A stretch of 64,000 nt of DNA, taken from NCBI RefSeq assembly GCF_000002875.2, contig NC_009419.2:118433-182432 (forward strand), in the 5' to 3' direction. Under the pieces are notes generated by a model. The model saw nothing but the letters and a program-made list of their open reading frames with translations. It was not told the origin of the DNA and searched no databases. The stretch's first letter is position 1. Every line of letters begins with the position of its first letter. Below, piece after piece: positions 43,901 to 53,428 of this stretch. The translations under genes were made by a program, and so were the position numbers. This stretch comes from Leishmania infantum JPCM5 (Eukaryota; Euglenozoa; Kinetoplastea; Trypanosomatida; Trypanosomatidae).

Positions 43901-46900
43901 TCGTCTGCGCCGTCCAGCAGCAGCTCCGCGCCGTCGGCGTCGTCGTCGTCTGCGCCGTCCAGCAGCAGCTCCGCGCCGTCGGCGTCGTCGTCGTCTGCGC
44001 CGTCCAGCAGCAGCTCCGCGCCGTCGGCGTCCTCGTCGTCTGCGCCGTCCAGCAGCAGCTCCGCGCCGTCGGCGTCGTCGTCGTCTGCGCCGTCCAGCAG
44101 CAGCTCCGCGCCGTCGGCGTCGTCGTCGTCTGCGCCGTCCAGCAGCAGCTCCGCGCCGTCGGCGTCGTCGTCGTCTGCGCCGTCCAGCAGCAGCTCCGCG
44201 CCGTCGGCGTCGTCGTCGTCTGCGCCGTCCAGCAGCAGCTCCGCGCCGTCGGCGTCCTCGTCGTCTGCGCCGTCCAGCAGCAGCTCCGCGCCGTCGGCGT
44301 CCTCGTCGTCTGCGCCGTCCAGCAGCAGCTCCGCGCCGTCGGCGTCCTCGTCGTCTGCGCCGTCCAGCAGCAGCTCCGCGCCGTCGGCGTCCTCGTCGTC
44401 TGCGCCGTCCAGCAGCAGCTCCGCGCCGTCGGCGTCCTCGTCGTCTGCGCCGTCCAGCAGCAGCTCCGCGCCGTCGGCGTCGTCGTCGTCTGCGCCGTCC
44501 AGCAGCAGCTCCGCGCCGTCGGCGTCCTCGTCGTCTGCGCCGTCCAGCAGCAGCTCCGCGCCGTCGGCGTCCTCGTCGTCTGCGCCGTCCAGCAGCAGCT
44601 CCGCGCCGTCGGCGTCCTCGTCGTCTGCGCCGTCCAGCAGCAGCTCCGCGCCGTCAGCGTCCTCGTCGTCTGCGCCGTCCAGCAGCAGCTCCGCGCCGTC
44701 GGCGTCCTCGTCGTCTGCGCCGTCCAGCAGCAGCTCCGCGCCGTCGGCGTCCTCGTCGTCTGCGCCGTCCAGCAGCAGCTCCGCGCCGTCGGCGTCCTCG
44801 TCGTCTGCGCCGTCCAGCAGCAGCTCCGCGCCGTCGGCGTCGTCGTCGTCTGCGCCGTCCAGCAGCAGCTCCGCGCCGTCAGCGTCCTCGTCGTCTGCGC
44901 CGTCCAGCAGCAGCTCCGCGCCGTCGGCGTCCTCGTCGTCTGCGCCGTCCAGCAGCAGCTCCGCGCCGTCGGCGTCCTCGTCGTCTGCGCCGTCCAGCAG
45001 CAGCTCCGCGCCGTCGGCGTCGTCGTCGTCTGCGCCGTCCAGCAGCAGCTCCGCGCCGTCGGCGTCCTCGTCGTCTGCGCCGTCCAGCAGCAGCTCCGCG
45101 CCGTCGGCGTCGTCGTCGTCTGCGCCGTCCAGCAGCAGCTCCGCGCCGTCGGCGTCGTCGTCGTCTGCGCCGTCCAGCAGCAGCTCCGCGCCGTCGGCGT
45201 CCTCGTCGTCTGCGCCGTCTAGCAGCAGCTCCGCGCCGTCGGCGTCGTCGTCGTCTGCGCCGTCCAGCAGCAGCTCCGCACCATCGGCGTCCTCGTCGTC
45301 TGCGCCGTCCAGCAGCAGCTCTGCGCCGTCGGCGTCCTCGTCGTCTGCGCCGTCCAGCAGCAGCTCCGCGCCGTCGGCGTCCTCGTCGTCTGCACCGTCC
45401 AGCAGCAGCTCCGCGCCGTCGGCGTCCTCGTCGTCTGCGCCGTCCAGCAGCAGCTCCGCGCCGTCGGCGTCGTCGTCGTCTGCGCCGTCCAGCAGCAGCT
45501 CCGCGCCGTCGGCGTCCTCGTCGTCTGCGCCGTCCAGCAGCAGCTCCGCGCCGTCGGCGTCCTCGTCGTCTGCGCCGTCCAGCAGCAGCTCCGCGCCGTC
45601 GGCGTCCTCGTCGTCTGCGCCGTCCAGCAGCAGCTCCGCGCCGTCGGCGTCCTCGTCGTCTGCGCCGTCCAGCAGCAGCTCCGCGCCGTCGGCGTCCTCG
45701 TCGTCTGCGCCGTCCAGCAGCAGCTCCGCGCCGTCGGCGTCGTCGTCGTCTGCGCCGTCCAGCAGCAGCTCCGCGCCGTCAGCGTCCTCGTCGTCTGCGC
45801 CGTCCAGCAGCAGCTCCGCGCCGTCGGCGTCCTCGTCGTCTGCGCCGTCCAGCAGCAGCTCCGCGCCGTCAGCGTCCTCGTCGTCTGCGCCGTCCAGCAG
45901 CAGCTCCGCGCCGTCGGCGTCCTCGTCGTCTGCGCCGTCCAGCAGCAGCTCCGCGCCGTCCAGCAGCAGCTCCGCGCCGTCGGCGTCCTCGTCGTCTGCA
46001 CCGTCCAGCAGCAGCTCCGCGCCGTCGGCGTCCTCGTCGTCTGCGCCGTCCAGCAGCAGCTCCGCGCCGTCCAGCAGCAGCTCCGCGCCGTCGGCGTCGT
46101 CGTCGTCTGCGCCGTCCAGCAGCAGCTCCGCGCCGTCGGCGTCGTCGTCGTCTGCGCCGTCCAGCAGCAGCTCCGCGCCGTCGGCGTCGTCGTCGTCTGC
46201 GCCGTCCAGCAGCAGCTCCGCGCCGTCGGCGTCGTCGTCGTCTGCGCCGTCCAGCAGCAGCTCCGCGCCGTCGGCGTCGTCGTCGTCTGCGCCGTCCAGC
46301 AGCAGCTCCGCGCCGTCAGCGTCCTCGTCGTCTGCGCCGTCCAGCAGCAGCTCCGCGCCGTCGGCGTCGTCGTCGTCTGCGCCGTCCAGCAGCAGCTCCG
46401 CGCCGTCAGCGTCGTCGTCGTCTGCGCCGTCCAGCAGCAGCTCTGCGCCGTCGGCGTCGTCGTCGTCTGCGCCGTCCAGCAGCAGCTCTGCGCCGTCGGC
46501 GTCGTCGTCGTCTGCGCCGTCCAGCAGCAGCTCTGCGCCGTCGGCGTCCTCGTCGTCTGCGCCGTCCAGCAGCAGCTCCGCGCCGTCAGCGTCCTCGTCG
46601 TCTGCACCGTCCAGCAGCAGCTCCGCGCCGTCGGCGTCGTCGTCGTCTGCGCCGTCCAGCAGCAGCTCCGCGCCGTCGGCGTCGTCGTCGTCTGCGCCGT
46701 CCAGCAGCAGCTCCGCGCCGTCGGCGTCGTCGTCGTCTGCGCCGTCCAGCAGCAGCTCCGCGCCGTCGGCGTCGTCGTCGTCTGCGCCGTCCAGCAGCAG
46801 CTCCGCGCCGTCGGCGTCCTCGTCGTCTGCGCCGTCCAGCAGCAGCTCCGCGCCGTCGGCGTCGTCGTCGTCTGCGCCGTCCAGCAGCAGCTCCGCGCCG

Positions 46901-49900
46901 TCGGCGTCGTCGTCGTCTGCGCCGTCCAGCAGCAGCTCCGCGCCGTCGGCGTCGTCGTCGTCTGCGCCGTCCAGCAGCAGCTCCGCGCCGTCGGCGTCGT
47001 CGTCGTCTGCGCCGTCCAGCAGCAGCTCCGCGCCGTCAGCGTCCTCGTCGTCTGCACCGTCCAGCAGCAGCTCCGCGCCGTCGGCGTCCTCGTCGTCTGC
47101 ACCGTCCAGCAGCAGCTCCGCGCCGTCGGCGTCGTCGTCGTCTGCGCCGTCCAGCAGCAGCTCCGCGCCGTCAGCGTCGTCGTCGTCTGCGCCGTCCAGC
47201 AGCAGCTCCGCGCCGTCGGCGTCGTCGTCGTCTGCGCCGTCCAGCAGCAGCTCCGCGCCGTCGGCGTCGTCGTCGTCTGCGCCGTCCAGCAGCAGCTCTG
47301 CGCCGTCGGCGTCCTCGTCGTCTGCGCCGTCCAGCAGCAGCTCCGCGCCGTCGGCGTCGTCGTCGTCTGCGCCGTCCAGCAGCAGCTCCGCGCCGTCGGC
47401 GTCCTCGTCGTCTGCGCCGTCCAGCAGCAGCTCCGCGCCGTCGGCGTCCTCGTCGTCTGCGCCGTCCAGCAGCAGCTCCGCGCCATCGGCGTCCTCGTCG
47501 TCTGCGCCGTCCAGCAGCAGCTCCGCGCCGTCCAGCAGCAGCTCCGCGCCGTCGGCGTCGTCGTCGTCTGCGCCGTCCAGCAGCAGCTCCGCGCCGTCGG
47601 CGTCGTCGTCGTCTGCGCCGTCCAGCAGCAGCTCCGCGCCGTCGGCGTCGTCGTCGTCTGCGCCGTCCAGCAGCAGCTCCGCGCCATCGGCGTCCTCGTC
47701 GTCTGCGCCGTCCAGCAGCAGCTCCGCGCCGTCGGCGTCGTCGTCGTCTGCGCCGTCCAGCAGCAGCTCCGCGCCGTCGGCGTCCTCGTCGTCTGCGCCG
47801 TCCAGCAGCAGCTCCGCGCCGTCGGCGTCGTCGTCGTCTGCGCCGTCCAGCAGCAGCTCCGCGCCGTCGGCGTCCTCGTCGTCTGCGCCGTCCAGCAGCA
47901 GCTCCGCGCCGTCGGCGTCGTCGTCGTCTGCGCCGTCCAGCAGCAGCTCCGCGCCGTCGGCGTCGTCGTCGTCTGCGCCGTCCAGCAGCAGCTCCGCGCC
48001 GTCGGCGTCGTCGTCGTCTGCGCCGTCCAGCAGCAGCTCCGCGCCGTCGGCGTCGTCGTCGTCTGCGCCGTCCAGCAGCAGCTCCGCGCCGTCGGCGTCG
48101 TCGTCGTCTGCGCCGTCCAGCAGCAGCTCCGCACCGTCGGCGTCCTCGTCGTTCTGCGCCGTCCAGCAGCAGCTCCGCGCCGTCGGCGTCGTCGTCGTCT
48201 GCGCCGTCCAGCAGCAGCTCCGCGCCGTCGGCGTCGTCGTCGTCTGCACCGTCCAGCAGCAGCTCCGCGCCGTCAGCGTCCTCGTCGTCTGCGCCGTCCA
48301 GCAGCAGCTCCGCGCCGTCGGCGTCGTCGTCGTCTGCGCCGTCCAGCAGCAGCTCCGCACCGTCGGCGTCCTCGTCGTCTGCGCCGTCCAGCAGCAGCTC
48401 CGCGCCGTCGGCGTCGTCGTCGTCTGCGCCGTCCAGCAGCAGCTCCGCGCCGTCGGCGTCCTCGTCGTCTGCGCCGTCCAGCAGCAGCTCCGCGCCGTCG
48501 GCGTCGTCGTCGTCTGCGCCGTCCAGCAGCAGCTCCGCGCCGTCGGCGTCGTCGTCGTCTGCACCGTCCAGCAGCAGCTCCGCGCCGTCGGCGTCCTCGT
48601 CGTCTGCGCCGTCCAGCAGCAGCTCCGCACCGTCGGCGTCCTCGTCGTCTGCGCCGTCCAGCAGCAGCTCCGCGCCGTCGGCGTCGTCGTCGTCTGCGCC
48701 GTCCAGCAGCAGCTCCGCGCCGTCAGCGTCCTCGTCGTCTGCACCGTCCAGCAGCAGCTCCGCGCCGTCAGCGTCCTCGTCGTCTGCACCGTCCAGCAGC
48801 AGCTCCGCGCCGTCGGCGTCGTCGTCGTCTGCGCCGTCCAGCAGCAGCTCCGCGCCGTCGGCGTCCTCGTCGTCTGCGCCGTCCAGCAGCAGCTCCGCGC
48901 CGTCGGCGTCCTCGTCGTCTGCGCCGTCCAGCAGCAGCTCCGCGCCGTCGGCGTCCTCGTCGTCTGCGCCGTCCAGCAGCAGCTCCGCGCCGTCGGCGTC
49001 CTCGTCGTCTGCGCCGTCCAGCAGCAGCTCCGCGCCGTCGGCGTCCTCGTCGTCTGCGCCGTCCAGCAGCAGCTCCGCGCCATCGGCGTCCTCGTCGTCT
49101 GCGCCGTCCAGCAGCAGCTCCGCGCCGTCGGCGTCGTCGTCGTCTGCGCCGTCCAGCAGCAGCTCCGCGCCGTCGGCGTCCTCGTCGTCTGCGCCGTCCA
49201 GCAGCAGCTCCGCGCCGTCGGCGTCCTCGTCGTCTGCGCCGTCCAGCAGCAGCTCCGCGCCGTCGGCGTCGTCGTCGTCTGCGCCGTCCAGCAGCAGCTC
49301 CGCGCCGTCAGCGTCCTCGTCGTCTGCGCCGTCCAGCAGCAGCTCCGCGCCGTCGGCGTCCTCGTCGTCTGCGCCGTCCAGCAGCAGCTCCGCGCCGTCG
49401 GCGTCCTCGTCGTCTGCGCCGTCCAGCAGCAGCTCCGCGCCGTCGGCGTCCTCGTCGTCTGCGCCGTCCAGCAGCAGCTCCGCGCCGTCGGCGTCCTCGT
49501 CGTCTGCGCCGTCCAGCAGCAGCTCCGCGCCGTCGGCGTCGTCGTCGTCTGCACCGTCCAGCAGCAGCTCCGCGCCATCGGCTTCCTCGTCGTCTGCGCC
49601 GTCCAGCAGCAGCTCCGCGCCGTCGGCGTCCTCGTCTGCGCCGTCCAGCAGCAGCTCCGCGCCGTCGGCGTCCTCGTCGTCTGCGCCGTCCAGCAGCAGC
49701 TCCGCGCCGTCGGCGTCCTCGTCGTCTGCGCCGTCCAGCAGCAGCTCCGCGCCGTCGGCGTCCTCGTCGTCTGCACCGTCCAGCAGCAGCTCCGCGGGTT
49801 GCTATGGTGAAATTCCGTACTATAGCGGGACAGAGGTGGAGAATACTCGTATATTTTTGACGGCTGTGCGGGACAGCTTTCCAGGACTGATTCCATTGTG

Positions 49901-50459
49901 GGTCTGCCCGAATTTTTGTTCGTGGCCGGGTATTTATTGTGCTCGAGCTGGTGTGGTGATGGATCTCAGTGAGATGGAGTTGCATGGATCTCTTCCTTCT
50001 ATCGGTGATGACTGCGATCCGTCTGAGGTCGTTGTACGTGTGATCGATATGGGTAGCACGGAGATGAGTGTTGAGGTCAGTGGCACGCTTCCTGAGAACT
50101 GGTCTGGGCTCACACGGCTGGAGAGGTTGGACCTCTCATATACTGGTGTGAGTGGCACGCTGCCGCCAGGGTGGAGCGCGCTCAGTTCGCTTGATTATCT
50201 CAATCTTGGTTACAATGACCTCTTCGGACCCCTCCCCTATTCTTGGGGGCTCTTTTTTTCGCTTCGCGAGGTGTACCTCAACGATAACTGGTTGTCGGGC
50301 AGCATTCCTTCTAGCTGGATGCATTTGGCCGGCTTCGAAGTGATGGACTTGACGAACAACCAGCTGGACGGTTCGCTGCCGAGTCTTATCGTCTCATCCC
50401 AGCGGACCTTTGGCGCAGCTGCTGCAGAATCACGCCTTGAGTGGAAGCGGCGAAGTTAA
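31907..50459 (+). CDS. PPG: Proteophosphoglycan (PPG), giant Ser-rich repeat protein, frame broken by one inserted base
   Basis: From ATG 31907 the protein has a signal peptide (hydrophobic core about 16-33, AALLCASLLMLVCVGV). A first LRR block follows with the cap motif WTCDNFCAHKGVEC, then a second starting near residue 365 with WTCTNFCVWEYVHC and LRRs of the GTLPxxW type (SGSIPEIYNAMSTLT). From about residue 665 comes the repeat region, 33899-49796. A third LRR block follows (WVCPNFCSWPGIYC; SGTLPENWSGLTRLERLDLS), ending at TAA 50457-50459. One extra T at 48152-48153 shifts the frame; as read, translation stops at 49810 after about 550 out-of-frame residues. Without it the frame runs straight to 50459, about 6183 residues. 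PPGs are secreted or surface mucin-like Leishmania proteins whose Ser repeats carry phosphoglycans. The tail has no hydrophobic GPI signal, suggesting secretion. Confidence 0.9.
33899..49796 (+). repeat. Coding minisatellite, 45-nt units (about 350 copies)
   Basis: The unit is 15 codons, APSSSSSAPSASSSS, in tandem over about 15.9 kb. Occasional 21-nt short units add an extra APSSSSS (for example near 34091, 38850, 39011, 40963, 45951, 46063 and 47521). Two copies lack one Ser codon (near 41583 and 49632). Substitutions are rare and mostly silent: TCC/TCG alternation in one Ser codon, GCG/GCA, TCG/TCA. A few change residues: Ser to Leu (TTA, for example 34773, 37373, 40024), Ala to Thr (38312, 38353), Arg at 38996 and Thr at 43472. 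The first three Ser of the SSSSS block are almost always AGC, while the other Ser codons are TCN. All six frames lack stops because of this composition. Confidence 0.95.
48152..48153 (+). other. Single-base insertion (frameshift) in the PPG repeat array
   Basis: One unit reads TCGTCGTTCTGCGCC where every other unit reads TCGTCGTCTGCGCC, so one T is extra. Upstream of this point the array is in frame with the signal peptide; downstream it is in frame with the third LRR block. No other frame-changing indel is apparent in the array, because the length variants are multiples of three. The base may be a real mutation or an assembly/sequencing error. Confidence 0.9.
49797..50456 (+). other. C-terminal LRR domain of the first PPG gene
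   Basis: About 220 residues follow the last repeat unit. They contain a third copy of the PPG/PSA LRR cap (VENTRIFLTAVRDSFPGLIP, then WVCPNFCSWPGIYC). At least four LRRs of about 24 residues follow (GTLPENWSGLTRLERLDLSY, GTLPPGWSALSSLDYLNLGY, GPLPYSWGLFFSLREVYLND, GSIPSSWMHLAGFEVMDLTN). The protein then ends abruptly in a polar tail, SQRTFGAAAAESRLEWKRRS. There is no second capping Cys motif and no hydrophobic C-terminus. This part is reachable from ATG 31907 only if the inserted base at 48152-48153 is absent. Confidence 0.85.
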
Positions 50460-53272
50460 GTGATGCTTGCCCCTCGCCTCTGGAGGAAGAGGATTGCGCT
50501 AGACTCATGTAAAGACACCGCGAAGCCAACCCCCCCCAGCTGAAGCGTGTGCAAGCACATACACAGAAGCACGCACAGTGAGCCGATGCGAGCGATATGC
50601 CGGCATTCGGCCCGTGGTCGGAAACACGTACACCTCAGACACCTCTTCTCTGCGCCAACCGCCAAAGGGAAAAGGGTAGAGGATCACTCGCAGAAGTAGA
50701 AGCCGGAGAGTGGAGTGTGTGTATGTGTACTTCTGATTTTATTATTTTGGTAGATTTGTGTATATTTTTATGTGTACTAGTAGTTTCACGTGAGCGTTTT
50801 TCTGATACGTCTGTGTGTGTCGTAGTGTGCCACACTCGCCTGCACATCCACGTTCTCATTTTCCCAACGTTTTCTCATCTTATTGCTCTGTCTTTGTGAC
50901 TCGCCTTCACCTCCTCCCCTTGCTTATCTTACTCGCCCTCCCTCCCCTGCCCCCTTACCTTCTGCCACTTATCTTTCCTTCTCGCTGGGCCGTTCGCATA
51001 TGTGCGTGCCCCTCTTCCTTGTTTGTTTTGAACGACCAGCGTGCCGACCCTGGTGGGTGTTGCTACGCTTCTCGCACCCCGTTTCTCACATGCCGCTGCT
51101 GCTGCTCTCTCTCTCTCTGCGCCTGCTCGCTGGCCACATGGATTGTCACGGCGCCGCGTGATTGCATTGGGGGCTGCGCAACACATTGGGAAGGGTGTAC
51201 CTGCGCGCAGAGGTGGCGCACACCTCACGGTGAGGCGACACAGTCTTCTCGTTTTTTCTTTTACTCATTGAGTGCTCTCAGCACGTTCATTTTGCAAGTT
51301 GGACTGACTGGCTGCACCGATGGCTGGGCGCCTGAGAGCTTCCGCTCTTGTGGGCGCACTTGGTGTCCACCTCCTCGCCTGTAGTCGCGTCTGTGTCCAT
51401 CTGTGCATCTCCCTCATTTTATTTCTCGTTTTCGGCTTCACCGTCTCTCTCGGGCTGATCCTCTCTTCTGTCCGGCATCTCACTTGCCCTCCAATGCATG
51501 CCGCGCGTGTATGCGTACCTGTGCCCATGTCTCTCTGTCTCCATCTCTCTGCACGTGGCGTTGCTGGCCGAGGGAGTGTGTCTGGTGCGTTCGATGGGGG
51601 GGTCCATTCTCTGCATCACGTAAATGCGCCGCCCTCCTTCCGTCCAGTTCTCCCGCCATCGTGCGCGCTCTGCGCTGCCAGAGTCTCCTCTGTTGTCCCT
51701 TTCATGTTCTCGTGGCACTCTGAAGTGCAGGTGTGTGCGTGTTTGTGCGCGTGGCTGTGCAAAAGGGGGAATGAGGACAACGTACAGGAACGGTCCCCAA
51801 ACGCCTTTGTCGTACCGCATGCTTTTCTTGGTGTGGCTGGGGTTTCCTCCGAGAGACTTTAGAAGAATGAGGGCGAAGAAGAGAATGACGTAGAGTACGA
51901 CACCGAAAGATCAAATACTTCTGCACCCTAGATGATTGACATTACGCGGTCGTCTCCTACCAGCCGTGGAAGTCTCGCTGTCGAGAGCCTACAGCGGCTA
52001 ACTCGCATCGGTAACCGTGCTGGGTTAGTGAGTATTTGTGAAGGGGTCGCCTGCCCACCTTTGCAAGTTCACGCTTAGTGTAGTGCTTCCCAGCTCCTGC
52101 GCACTCACTTCTCAGCACTTGTGTCGCCAAAAACTGAGTGAGCTGCTTATATCTGTGAATTGGGGTGGCGTTGTACAGTAAAAGGTCAACTCTCTCTCAG
52201 GCGCTCTCTTCTGGTGATTTGTGCTGTTCTCTACTTGCCTCCTTCACCCTTCTCTCGGCTTACACAGCCTTTTACCATTTTTGTTGGCGTCCTCTCTCTT
52301 TGTGCTGCACACAGAAACACACGCACCAGCCAACCTGCACCTCCACACGCGGCCAAGATCCTTTTGGGGTTGCTCTCCCCACTTGTCCTGGCCTTTTCCA
52401 CTCCTCACAAGAGCACGCAAGCTCACTCAGTGCTGCCACACGCGGTAGGCCCAGCACACACACGCACACGAAAACAGGTAGGCAACGCGTTTGCGGTCGC
52501 GTTCCCATCATTTTTTCATTTATTTGGTGGTGGTCTTTCAGTTTTGGAATGGGTTTTCCTCCTCTCGTCACAATCTCGCGTATGCAGAGGCCACCAAGTC
52601 GTATCACTGACGCTCCGGTGCTGTCCCCCCCTTCCGTCTTTGAGCTTGCGCCTCACTGGTGCGCGCTCACCCAACCGATCCTTTTCCCCCACTCACACAC
52701 TTTTGTGTCGTTCTGTTGCCTTGATGGAGTTCCTTCGCCGCTCATCCCCACCCCCTCATATTCTCCGCGATGTGCGTGTACACCCACCCACCCCATCCAC
52801 TGCCCGTTTTCGTTCTTTCGCTTCGTTTGCTTTGTCGGTTGGTTCTCTCGCGCTCTTTTTTGAGGCGGCTCTTGTGTTTGTGTGCCTTTGCGTGGCATCC
52901 CCTTCCCCATCCTCCGCGGGATTGTCTGTGAAATCGTGTGACCTTCTTCATGTCTGCCGTAGTCACTCTTTCCCTGCCGTTGGTGCATCTTGCACGGCCG
53001 CGTTGGCGTTTCGAGTATCGCTACTGTTCTTATTATATTCATCATGCCAGTGCCCTTGTTTTCTTTTTTCTTTTCGGGTGTGAGGTCAGCAGTCGTGTCT
53101 CTCCATCTCGCCCTACACCTTCCCAACACCTCCAGCTGTTTCAAAGCCAGTTAAGCCTTTTGGCTCGCATGATATTTTGTCTTTTTTTTGCTTTACTCCT
53201 CTCTGGCCCACAGTGCCGGGCGAGCGAGCGAGCAAGAAGGAGACAACAATATGAAAAAAAAAAGCAGCAAAG

Positions 53273-53428
53273 ATGCCCGTGAATTCGAGAAAACAAGCAG
53301 CTGAAGGAAAGCAGACAAGCGGCTCCGGAGTAACTCCATCAAACCGCCGAGCGCATTATACTGCTGTTAAGGTGCGTCCTGGACAGCGTACGCTGCCGAC
53401 GAACTCTCGGTCGCTCTCTCTCTTTTAA
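53273..53428 (+). CDS. Candidate short ORF (51 residues), unrecognised
   Basis: ATG 53273 to TAA 53426-53428 encodes a basic 51-residue peptide starting MPVNSRKQAAEGKQTSGSG and ending RTLPTNSRSLSLF. Unlike neighbouring frames its composition is not low-complexity until the last few residues. About 60 nt upstream a T/C-rich tract ends in CACAG (AG at 53212-53213), a plausible trans-splice acceptor. A first ATG at 53251 opens a 17-codon out-of-frame upstream ORF through an A run. Third positions are not GC-biased, which argues against a conserved gene. I recognise no family. Confidence 0.25.
   Translation: MPVNSRKQAAEGKQTSGSGVTPSNRRAHYTAVKVRPGQRTLPTNSRSLSLF

Noticed and set aside
33899..49796. 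CRISPR-like or satellite array
   Set aside because: The units are contiguous without unique spacers and lie in frame within a recognisable PPG gene.
33838..49896. Antisense frame of about 5350 codons (DGAELLLDGADDEDA repeats), and a second antisense frame rich in RSCCWTAQTT
   Set aside because: The 45-nt repeat has no stop codon in any frame, so antisense frames are open by composition. They lack a signal peptide, start or domain on their own and run against the transcription direction of all other genes. The same holds for 60602-61621 and 60664-63984.
52160..53083. 307-codon + frame in the PPG spacer
   Set aside because: Non-conserved-looking Ser/Leu/Pro/Cys composition over pyrimidine-rich DNA; a second overlapping frame of similar quality exists (52165-52863), typical of untranslated DNA.
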